Positions 7,387 through 11,791 of a stretch of 11,791 nt of DNA are shown piece by piece. The notes below the pieces were generated by a model. The model was not told where the DNA came from. It was given only the letters and a program-made list of their open reading frames with translations, and made no database searches. Origin of the DNA: Clostridia bacterium (GTDB taxonomy: Bacteria > Bacillota > Clostridia > Christensenellales > Borkfalkiaceae); contig CAAFZH010000049.1 of the NCBI GenBank assembly GCA_900767495.1, positions 1 to 11,791 of the forward strand, given 5' to 3'. A program made the translations under genes and the position numbers. How positions within the stretch are numbered: the first letter of the stretch is position 1; every line of letters begins with the position of its first letter.

Positions 7387-7440
7387 AAGAACGCCGAGGC
7401 GGAACAAAAATTCCGCCTCGGCGTTCTTTAACCTTTTTTT
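7387..7440 (+). terminator. Second long hairpin with distal T-tract
   Basis: A perfect 18-bp stem (7387-7404 with 7411-7428) around a CAAAAA loop lies 8 nt after the tRNA terminator. It is followed by TAACC and then a T-rich stretch (7434-7440, then C and four more T). It could be a backup terminator protecting sigK from read-through; the gap between stem and T-tract is atypical. No gene on the minus strand points into it. Confidence 0.55.
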
Positions 7441-7531
7441 CTTTTAGAAATTGGTTTCTCGTTATTTAAATAAGTTTCCCATACGTTAAGAATGATAGCA
7501 TATTCCGAAATTTATTACAATTGTCTGAAAG

Positions 7532-7560
7532 GCATATTTCGACTTTTTTCGGCATAGAAT
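7532..7560 (+). promoter_or_regulatory. Sigma-E-like sporulation promoter of sigK
   Basis: GCATATT (7532-7538) fits the sigma-E -35 consensus, and CATAGAAT (7553-7560), 14 bp later, fits the -10 consensus CATACANT with one mismatch; 14-15 bp is the usual sigma-E spacing. In Bacillus sigK is transcribed by sigma-E polymerase with SpoIIID, so motif and gene agree. The predicted start (about 7566) leaves roughly 10 nt to the ATG, with GAGGT at its very beginning. Confidence 0.6.
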
Positions 7561-7576
7561 TAACCGAGGTAGTCGT

Positions 7577-8275
7577 ATGCTCTTTGATTTTCTTTCGTTT
7601 ATAATAGGCAAAATCGTTTTCTTTTGTTCGAGTATCGGAGGGGATAGTTTTCCTAAACCGCTTTCGCCTGCAGACGAGGCCAAATATTTGCGATTGTTCA
7701 GGGAAAACGGCGACGAAAAAGCAAGAGAAATGCTCATAAAGCACAATTTACGGCTCGTTGCGCACGTGGCGAAAAAATATCAGGGAGCGGAAGAAACCGA
7801 CGATCTTATTTCGGTGGGATCTATAGGCCTTATAAAAGCAATAAACACCTACGAACCGAACAAGGGTACGCAACTTGCGACGTATACGGCGAGATGTATC
7901 GAAAACGAAATTCTTATGCTGCTCCGCGCTAATAAAAAGTACAAAAACAACGTTTCCTTATACGACTGCGTAGGCACGGATAAAGACGGTAACGAACTTA
8001 CCTTAATAGATCTTTTATCCGAAAAAGAGGACGGAGTTTTTGCAAAAGTCGAAAATTCCTTACTCAGAGATAATTTTTTAAAAATCATGAAACAAAAATT
8101 AAACGACAGGGAGTATAAAATTATATGCTTAAGGTACGGCTTAAAGGGAGGCAGACCGCTCGCGCAACGCGAGGTTTCGTCGCTTATGCGAATTTCGCGT
8201 TCCTACGTATCGAGAATAGAGAAAAAAGCCGTAGAAAAATTGCGCGATACGGTTAAAGCCGACGATTTTTCTTAA
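7577..8275 (+). CDS. sigK: RNA polymerase sporulation sigma factor SigK (pro-form), uninterrupted
   Basis: The 232-residue protein has sigma-70 region 2 (about residues 50-120, with NLRLVAHVAKKY and TYTARCIENEILMLLR), a VSLYDCVGTDKDGNELTLID linker typical of SigK, and region 4 with the HTH near residues 196-222 (ISRSYVSRIEKKA). SigK drives late mother-cell sporulation genes (coat, cortex, release). Residues 1-20 form a hydrophobic segment ahead of SFPKPLS, matching the pro-sequence that SpoIVFB removes in Bacillus, so activation by membrane proteolysis is likely. GAGGT 6 nt upstream fixes the ATG. The gene is continuous: no skin-type prophage splits it. SigE is the main alternative; the short pro-sequence and the linker favour SigK. 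Confidence 0.93.
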   Translation: MLFDFLSFIIGKIVFFCSSIGGDSFPKPLSPADEAKYLRLFRENGDEKAREMLIKHNLRLVAHVAKKYQGAEETDDLISVGSIGLIKAINTYEPNKGTQLATYTARCIENEILMLLRANKKYKNNVSLYDCVGTDKDGNELTLIDLLSEKEDGVFAKVENSLLRDNFLKIMKQKLNDREYKIICLRYGLKGGRPLAQREVSSLMRISRSYVSRIEKKAVEKLRDTVKADDFS

Positions 8276-8281
8276 ATTTTC

Positions 8282-8320
8282 AAAGAAATTTGCAAAAAGC
8301 CTTGCAAATTTCTTTTTTTT
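8282..8320 (+). terminator. Intrinsic terminator after sigK
   Basis: A perfect 14-bp stem (8282-8295 with 8302-8315), 6-nt loop AAAGCC, and an eight-T run (8313-8320) begin 7 nt after the sigK stop. The stem is AT-rich but long. It isolates sigK from rhaB. Confidence 0.9.
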
Positions 8321-8322
8321 GG

Positions 8323-8337
8323 TATATCATATAAAAT
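8323..8337 (+). promoter_or_regulatory. Weak -10 candidates for rhaB
   Basis: TATATC (8323-8328) and TATAAA (8330-8335) lie between the sigK terminator and the rhaB ribosome binding site. The only plausible -35, TTGCAA (8302-8307), is 15 bp upstream of the first and overlaps the terminator stem. Because a terminator separates sigK and rhaB, a promoter is needed here, but its exact elements are uncertain. Confidence 0.3.
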
Positions 8338-8363
8338 GAAGAATACAGGGAGAACTTAACCTT

Positions 8364-9755
8364 ATGACAAAATATTACCTTTCAGTAGATATAGGCGCGT
8401 CGAGCGGCAGACACATACTTTCTCACGTCGAAAACGGCAAACTCGTTTTAGAAGAAGTTTATCGTTTTGAAAACGGTATGGAAGATAAAAACGGCAGCCT
8501 TATCTGGGATTATAAAAAACTTTTCGCCAACGTTCTGGAAGGCATGAAGGAATGTAAAAAAATAGGCAAAATTCCCGTCAGCGTGGGTATAGATACCTGG
8601 GGCGTTGATTACGCATTGATCGATGCGGACGGAGAGGTTATAGGCGACGTTTACGCTTATCGCGACGGAAGAACGGACGAGCCTATTAAAAAATTACATA
8701 AAAAAATACCCTTTGAAACGCTTTACGAGCGTACCGGTTCGCAATTCCAGATATATAACACGATATATCAACTTTACACCGATAAATTATCGGGTAAACT
8801 CGAAAAAGCCGAAAGGTTTTTAATGATGCCCGATTTCTTTAATTATCTGCTTACGGGCGTAATGAAAAACGAGTTTACCAACGCCTCCACCACGGGACTT
8901 TTAAGCGCGAAAACCCGCGAATGGGATATGCAAACCATAAAAGAGATCGGTTTGCCCGAAAAACTTTTCGTCGAACTTTCCGACCCTGCGACTCTCGTAG
9001 GCGAACTTAAACCCGAAATAGAAAAAGAGGTAGGGTATCAACTTAAAGTCGTTCTTCCCGCAACGCACGATACGGCAAGCGCGGTAATAGCCGTACCCGA
9101 AATTAACCGTCCGCTTTATATTTCGAGCGGCACCTGGTCGCTCCTCGGCATAGAAAGTCCCGTGGCTATTTCTACGACGGACGCTCTTAACGAAAACTTT
9201 ACCAACGAGGGCGGCTACGCACGGTCTACGCGATTCCTTAAAAACATTATGGGACTTTGGATGATTCAATGCGTTCGCCGCGAATACGGTAAAAAATACG
9301 GTTGGGGCGATTTCGTTACTATGGCGAAGGCGGTTAAAGATTTCGATAGTATCGTTGACGTGAACGACCGCTCTTTCCTTGCTCCAGAATCTATGATTGA
9401 TGCGATAAAAGAGTATTGCAGAAAAACCAATCAGAAAGTCCCCGAAACTCCGGGCGAAATCGCTCTTTGCGTATACGACAGCCTTGCGGTTTGCTACGAT
9501 AAAGCCGTAAAAACCATAGAAAAAATTACGGGAACGACTTTTGACGTTATACACGTCGTAGGTGGCGGATGTCAGAACGGCTATCTTAACGAATTGACCG
9601 CAAAGCGTACCGGTAAACAAGTCGTTGCAGGTCCCGTTGAGGCTACGGCGATAGGTAACGCGCTTATGCAACTTTTATACGACGGCGCAGTTTCAAGCGT
9701 GAACGAGGCGAAAGAACTTGTTAAAAACTCTTTCGACGTAGAGTATATCGGCTGA
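8364..9755 (+). CDS. rhaB: L-rhamnulokinase
   Basis: The 463-residue FGGY-family kinase phosphorylates L-rhamnulose to L-rhamnulose 1-phosphate in cytoplasmic rhamnose catabolism. Visible motifs: DIGASSGR (9-16, phosphate binding), GIDTWGVDYALID (75-87, characteristic of rhamnulokinase), ATHDTASAV with the putative catalytic base D236, YISSGTWSLLG (252-262), VVGGGCQN (398-405) and GPVEATAIGN (423-432) of the C-terminal ATP-binding half. Length is typical. AGGGAG (8347-8352) lies 11 nt before the ATG, a slightly long spacing. The isomerase (rhaA), aldolase (rhaD) and a transporter are not adjacent, so the pathway is split. A small peptide gene follows after 27 nt and is probably co-transcribed. 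Confidence 0.96.
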   Translation: MTKYYLSVDIGASSGRHILSHVENGKLVLEEVYRFENGMEDKNGSLIWDYKKLFANVLEGMKECKKIGKIPVSVGIDTWGVDYALIDADGEVIGDVYAYRDGRTDEPIKKLHKKIPFETLYERTGSQFQIYNTIYQLYTDKLSGKLEKAERFLMMPDFFNYLLTGVMKNEFTNASTTGLLSAKTREWDMQTIKEIGLPEKLFVELSDPATLVGELKPEIEKEVGYQLKVVLPATHDTASAVIAVPEINRPLYISSGTWSLLGIESPVAISTTDALNENFTNEGGYARSTRFLKNIMGLWMIQCVRREYGKKYGWGDFVTMAKAVKDFDSIVDVNDRSFLAPESMIDAIKEYCRKTNQKVPETPGEIALCVYDSLAVCYDKAVKTIEKITGTTFDVIHVVGGGCQNGYLNELTAKRTGKQVVAGPVEATAIGNALMQLLYDGAVSSVNEAKELVKNSFDVEYIG

Positions 9756-9782
9756 AACTTTAAAATAACGAGGCGATACGAG

Positions 9783-9920
9783 ATGAGTACAAAAGAAGAA
9801 TATGTAAAGCCCGAGATTTCAGTTTGTTACTTCGAGCAGGTTTTAACGACGGGAAGTTCGCTCGAAACAAGGTCAGCGAATTTGTTTCAATTGGATAATA
9901 CTTTTGAAGATGATTTTTAG
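9783..9920 (+). CDS. Small 45-residue peptide of unknown function
   Basis: A short ORF from ATG 9783 to TAG 9920 with a good ribosome binding site (GAGG at 9770-9773, 9 nt spacing), 27 nt after rhaB and on the same strand. The peptide begins MSTKEEYVKPEISVCYFEQ, continues VLTTGSSLETRSANL and ends in an acidic FEDDF. The layout (charged start, Y-x-KPE-x-x-V, a short hydrophobic/aromatic patch, V-L-T-T-G-S-S, acidic tail) resembles a recurring class of tiny uncharacterised peptides in gut Clostridia and Bacteroidota. It has no signal peptide or membrane segment and one Cys. I do not know its function; a peptide precursor is one possibility. It may also be non-functional, but the ribosome binding site and codon use argue for a gene. 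Confidence 0.6.
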   Translation: MSTKEEYVKPEISVCYFEQVLTTGSSLETRSANLFQLDNTFEDDF

Positions 9921-9967
9921 TCTTCGAAAAATTTAACAATGATAGTTTGGCACATAAAAGTATGTTA

Positions 9968-9983
9968 TTTGACTTGTGTCAAA
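9968..9983. repeat. Small inverted repeat
   Basis: TTTGAC and GTCAAA are perfect 6-bp arms around TTGT, in the gap between the small peptide gene and the TetR gene. There is no T-tract on either side, so it is not a convincing terminator; it may be a weak binding site or chance. Confidence 0.25.
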
Positions 9984-10027
9984 ATCTCAAAATTTACGTC
10001 ATATCGATTGAGGCGATCGCTTTCTCC

Positions 10028-10066
10028 GTTGTCTTTGCGAGCGGAGCGAGGCAATTTCCCGGAAGG
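10028..10066. repeat. Fragment resembling a dispersed intergenic repeat
   Basis: The stretch around GTCTTTGCGAGCGGAGCGAG, continuing GCAATTTCCCGGAA, resembles dispersed intergenic repeats of the form GTCATTGCGAGCGAAGCGAGGCAATC seen in many bacterial genomes. Frame translation gives the tell-tale SLRAERGN string seen in spurious ORFs over such repeats. It is more GC-rich than its flanks and abuts the 3' end of the TetR gene. Only one copy is in this window, so repetition itself cannot be shown here. Confidence 0.5.
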
Positions 10067-10078
10067 GTGGAGGAATAA

Positions 10079-10636
10079 TCAGCCTTTTATACAATTTGAT
10101 AATATACGGGAAGTTTCCTTGGAAATATCGTCGATAGACGCCTTAATTTCGCCTTTAAAACTCTTTTTGCAAAGAGATATAAAACCGCTCGACACGCACT
10201 CCAAAAGGGCGTCAAATTCAAAATTTTCGGTTTCGTCCGATATCTCGTAGGCGGATTTAATACGCGTTTTTATGACGTTCTTTATTTTTTCGCCGAATTT
10301 GTCAAAATCGGGGTCAACTATAAAAATACCGCTCGACTCCGCATCTGCCTCGATAAAACGCGCTATTTTTTGCAGTAAATATAAAGGGTAGTCGTCGATA
10401 GAATTATCGCCGCTTTCACCAACGTAAATATTAAGTTTTTCTATAAAGTCGTTCTCTATTTCGCTTAATACGGCGTAAATATCGTCGTAATGCGCGTAAA
10501 AAGTGTTGCGACTTATATCCGCAGCATTTACCACGTCTACAACCGTTATTTCGGTCGCATTTTTTTGCGATAATAATTCAAAAAATGCTTTTTTAATCAT
10601 ATTACGCGACCTTATCGCACTACGATATTCTTTCAT
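10079..10636 (-). CDS. TetR/AcrR family transcriptional regulator
   Basis: The 185-residue protein has an N-terminal TetR-type DNA-binding domain: helix 1 about residues 8-23, then ITVVDVVNAADISRNTFYAHYDDIYAVL (about 30-57), which matches the family HTH pattern (x-I-A-x-x-A-G-V-S-x-x-T-F-Y-x-H-F). The C-terminal two thirds should form the helical ligand-binding/dimer domain; its ligand is not predictable. The ATG at 10636 has GAGGT at 10648-10644, 7 nt upstream. A 19-bp palindrome overlapping its likely -10 suggests autorepression. The nearest divergent gene is over 500 bp away, so the controlled target is uncertain; the small membrane protein at 11145 is the first candidate. Confidence 0.9.
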   Translation of the reverse strand: MKEYRSAIRSRNMIKKAFFELLSQKNATEITVVDVVNAADISRNTFYAHYDDIYAVLSEIENDFIEKLNIYVGESGDNSIDDYPLYLLQKIARFIEADAESSGIFIVDPDFDKFGEKIKNVIKTRIKSAYEISDETENFEFDALLECVSSGFISLCKKSFKGEIKASIDDISKETSRILSNCIKG

Positions 10637-10658
10637 ATAATAGACCTCATTGTTTAAT

Positions 10659-10677
10659 ATTATACATTGCGTATAAT
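10659..10677. promoter_or_regulatory. Candidate TetR operator overlapping the regulator's -10 box
   Basis: ATTATAC and GTATAAT are perfect 7-bp arms around ATTGC. On the minus strand the left arm supplies a TATAAT -10 (10664-10659), followed by GAGGT and the regulator start at 10636. A protein bound here would block that promoter, as in many self-repressing TetR systems. A related copy lies about 168 bp upstream. Confidence 0.5.
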
Positions 10678-10709
10678 TTCAGATATTTTGCTTGTATTTC
10701 TACAACGTG

Positions 10710-10779
10710 TGTGGATAACTTGCACAAAATTACAACTTATGCACAAATGTGCACAACTTGTAATATTTTGTGCATAAGT
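10710..10779. repeat. Nested inverted repeats with TGCACAA / DnaA-box-like motifs
   Basis: A perfect DnaA-box match (TGTGGATAA, 10710-10718, complement of TTATCCACA) is followed by two one-base variants in opposite orientation: TTATGCACA (10737-10745) and TGTGCATAA (10769-10777). The latter two lie in perfect 13-bp arms, ACTTATGCACAAA and TTTGTGCATAAGT (10735-10747, 10767-10779). A second pair, ATTACAA/TTGTAAT (10729-10735, 10758-10764), and the palindrome TGTGCACA (10748-10755) are nested or interleaved. The core TGCACAA occurs four times counting both strands. It looks like a multi-site protein-binding region; which protein is unknown. Confidence 0.6.
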
Positions 10780-10826
10780 ATGAATTTAAAATAGTACACG
10801 AAATTCAACAATAGCCACATCGGGTG

Positions 10827-10847
10827 ATATTATACATTGTGTAATAT
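10827..10847. promoter_or_regulatory. Second copy of the candidate TetR operator
   Basis: This site shares ATATTATACATTG-Y-GTA with the first (only the Y base differs over that stretch) and forms an imperfect dyad ATATTATAC-ATTGT-GTAATAT. On the minus strand it again contains TATAAT. Two spaced copies suggest cooperative or looped repression, or a duplicated promoter segment. Confidence 0.4.
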
Positions 10848-10916
10848 TTTATACTTAAAGTACAGATATGGTATAAAAGCAATAATTTGTACTTGAATAT
10901 CAAATTTACATTATAA

Positions 10917-10930
10917 GTGCAATATTGCAC
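10917..10930. repeat. Perfect 14-bp palindrome GTGCAATATTGCAC
   Basis: The sequence equals its own reverse complement over 14 bp. It includes the TGCA core used in the motif cluster 140 bp to the left. It lies about 60 bp upstream of a TATAAT on the + strand, so it may be an operator. Confidence 0.5.
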
Positions 10931-10987
10931 ATAGTGTATATTTTCTATTGTAGCGTTTATTTTTAATTGTTGTGTAAGTTTTTATAG

Positions 10988-10993
10988 TATAAT
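10988..10993 (+). promoter_or_regulatory. Distal TATAAT -10 candidate
   Basis: A perfect TATAAT with a weak -35 (TTGTTG, 10967-10972, 15-bp spacing). If used, it would give a leader of about 145 nt for the gene at 11145, or a short untranslated RNA. The evidence is limited to the hexamer. Confidence 0.25.
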
Positions 10994-11111
10994 ACGCGGA
11001 CAAAAAAAAGTCAAATAAAAAGCGCGTTGTTTTAAAAATTTTATTATCAAGTTTACAAATATTTTACTAATAAATTACTAAACGTTGCGTGTAGTTTTTT
11101 ACGATTTTCAG

Positions 11112-11117
11112 TATAAT
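11112..11117 (+). promoter_or_regulatory. Proximal TATAAT -10 of the small membrane protein gene
   Basis: A perfect TATAAT 27 nt before the ATG, the right distance for a short leader. The best -35-like hexamer, TTGCGT (11085-11090), is 21 bp upstream, too far for a standard sigma-A promoter, so an activator or a poor -35 is implied. Confidence 0.45.
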
Positions 11118-11144
11118 AAAGCCGATAAAATTTGAGGTTTAAAT

Positions 11145-11600
11145 ATGGGCGTTTTAGCAAAAAAAAGTAAAAAAATAATGGTTTATCGCATCGTAGGTAT
11201 CATTTTATGTTTGCTGGTTTTAATCCCAACCGTTAAAACGGCGATTTCCCCGAATGATAGGCAGAAAATTTTTACCGTTGTAGCCGGCGCGATTGAAGTT
11301 TTGTTGATTATCGGCCTTGGGGTAGGTGTAATTTTTGATTTACTTCGTCCGGACAACTTAGTTAAACGCGATGGCGACACTTTATTTTTATACTGCAAAG
11401 GTAAATGGTACGGACTAAATTTTTCCGAGATTATCAACATAAGGTTCAGAAACAATCAAAGCGACAGGATAATACATAGTTTCGGTACTTTGATAATAGA
11501 AACCGCCGAAAAAACTTACCGTATAGAATCGGTAGAAAACGTTGCTATGGCGTGGTCGGAAATTATGAATATTTGCGAAAAACAAAAAGCGAACCGATAA
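11145..11600 (+). CDS. Small two-TM membrane protein with a C-terminal beta-rich (PH-like?) domain
   Basis: I do not recognise a characterised family. The 151-residue protein starts with a basic cluster (KKSKK, 6-10) and two hydrophobic helices at about 12-31 and 43-67, placing both termini in the cytoplasm. Residues about 75-146 alternate short strands (DTLFLYCKGKWYGLNFSEI, GTLIIETAEKTYRIES) and end in a helix, like small bacterial PH-type domains fused to two helices (YcxB/PH-like). That resemblance is weak inference. GAGGT at 11134-11138 with 6-nt spacing supports the ATG. It is monocistronic with its own terminator, and could be a target of the divergent TetR regulator. Confidence 0.8.
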   Translation: MGVLAKKSKKIMVYRIVGIILCLLVLIPTVKTAISPNDRQKIFTVVAGAIEVLLIIGLGVGVIFDLLRPDNLVKRDGDTLFLYCKGKWYGLNFSEIINIRFRNNQSDRIIHSFGTLIIETAEKTYRIESVENVAMAWSEIMNICEKQKANR

Positions 11601-11620
11601 AAACAAATCGGTTCGCTTTT
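11585..11620. terminator. Bidirectional terminator at the end of the membrane protein gene
   Basis: A perfect stem AGCGAACCGAT/ATCGGTTCGCT (11588-11598 with 11607-11617), extended by four A-T pairs, is flanked by an A-tract on the left and TTTT on the right, so it can work on both strands. It overlaps the last codons and the TAA stop of the gene. A bidirectional terminator suggests a convergent gene on the right. Confidence 0.85.
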
Positions 11621-11687
11621 CTTGGCGGAGCGTTAGTAACGTAAATCAAATAATAGTCACTCAACACTAACCAATCTAAACGTGAAT

Positions 11688-11791
11688 TCATCCCATATTA
11701 TTTTCGTCATCGAATCTTTTTTTATCAAATATTGCACGTTCACCGTATACAAGAATAGGAACAAGCGTCATTTGTTGTAATTTTTCATAAA
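11688..11791 (-). CDS. Possible 3' end of a minus-strand gene, partial
   Basis: On the minus strand one frame is open from the right edge to a TGA at 11690-11688, giving 33 residues ending IFDKKRFDDENNMG. The other two minus-strand frames stop early, and the bidirectional terminator to the left fits a convergent gene. The fragment is too short to identify, and a + strand frame here is also open for about 30 codons, so this remains tentative. Confidence 0.35.
   Translation of the reverse strand, partial: YEKLQQMTLVPILVYGERAIFDKKRFDDENNMG

Larger units (their letters stand above)
10637..11144. other. AT-rich 508-bp intergenic region between divergent genes
   Basis: No convincing ORF, including small ones, is present: the ATGs seen are followed by stops within a few codons. 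The region carries the regulator's promoter and two operator-like sites, the nested repeat cluster and a 14-bp palindrome (listed separately), and two + strand TATAAT boxes (10988-10993 and 11112-11117). The segment 10994-11100 holds only AT-rich sequence in which I see no clear structure. Confidence 0.6.

Noticed and set aside
7061..7469. Two ORFs, one on each strand, across the tRNA gene
   Set aside because: They translate tRNA-Leu and its terminator; MVRSTGLEPA-like and SWRNWQTHKT-like strings are typical false proteins over tRNA genes.
8901..9671. 256-aa ORF on the minus strand
   Set aside because: Antisense shadow of rhaB, whose motifs span the whole region; frame stays open because of codon bias.
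10013..10020. GCGATCGC octamer as a HIP1-like element
   Set aside because: A single 8-bp palindrome in this window; too short to mean anything alone.
9939..10250. 103-aa + strand ORF
   Set aside because: Covers the dispersed-repeat fragment and the antisense of the TetR gene; no ribosome binding site.
10710..10940. CRISPR array
   Set aside because: Repeats are short, inverted and unevenly spaced, with no cas genes in the window.
10637..11144. Chromosomal origin of replication
   Set aside because: DnaA-box-like motifs are present, but there is no dnaA, dnaN, gidA or rpmH nearby and no clear unwinding element with DnaA-trio; kept only as a repeat cluster.

Overview
The window looks like an assembled fragment of an uncultured, endospore-forming member of the Bacillota, most likely class Clostridia. 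The evidence is a tricistronic spore-germination operon (gerA-gerB-gerC type), an intact sporulation sigma factor with a pro-sequence (pro-sigma-K), strong GAGG-type ribosome binding sites, many classical hairpin-plus-T-tract terminators, and sugar-kinase and putative glycosidase genes of the kind common in gut Clostridia. The lineage within Clostridia cannot be fixed from the sequence alone. The first 12 bases match the 3' end of Illumina adapters, so the left edge is an assembly or trimming artefact and not genomic sequence.

Layout from left to right: (1) the 3' part of a large DUF4838-type putative glycoside hydrolase (+), cut by the left edge and closed by a strong terminator; (2) a convergent, tightly overlapping operon on the minus strand, gerA -> gerB -> gerC, encoding a germinant receptor whose C subunit lacks the usual lipobox cysteine and carries a glycine-rich linker; (3) a divergent NahK-like N-acetylhexosamine 1-kinase (+) with its own promoter and a terminator; (4) a tRNA-Leu gene with the unusual anticodon AAG, with a near-consensus promoter, a strong terminator and a second long hairpin; (5) sigK (+), preceded by a close match to a sigma-E promoter and followed by a terminator; (6) rhaB, L-rhamnulokinase (+), followed 27 nt later by a 45-codon peptide gene missed by length-limited gene calling; (7) a short fragment resembling a dispersed repeat; (8) a TetR-family regulator (-) with a palindromic candidate operator over its promoter; (9) an AT-rich 508-bp intergenic region with a second operator copy, a cluster of TGCACAA/DnaA-box-like motifs in nested inverted repeats, and a perfect 14-bp palindrome; (10) a small two-TM membrane protein (+) with a bidirectional terminator; (11) a possible 3' end of another minus-strand gene at the right edge.

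Functional themes: sporulation and germination (ger operon, sigK) sit beside sugar catabolism (DUF4838 protein, NahK-like kinase, rhamnulokinase). Each block has its own promoter and terminator, so the window is best read as a series of small independent transcription units, not one pathway locus. No phage, IS element, CRISPR array or recognised defence system is visible. The less explained parts are the small peptide after rhaB, the repeat-rich region between the TetR gene and the membrane-protein gene, and the tRNA-Leu(AAG).
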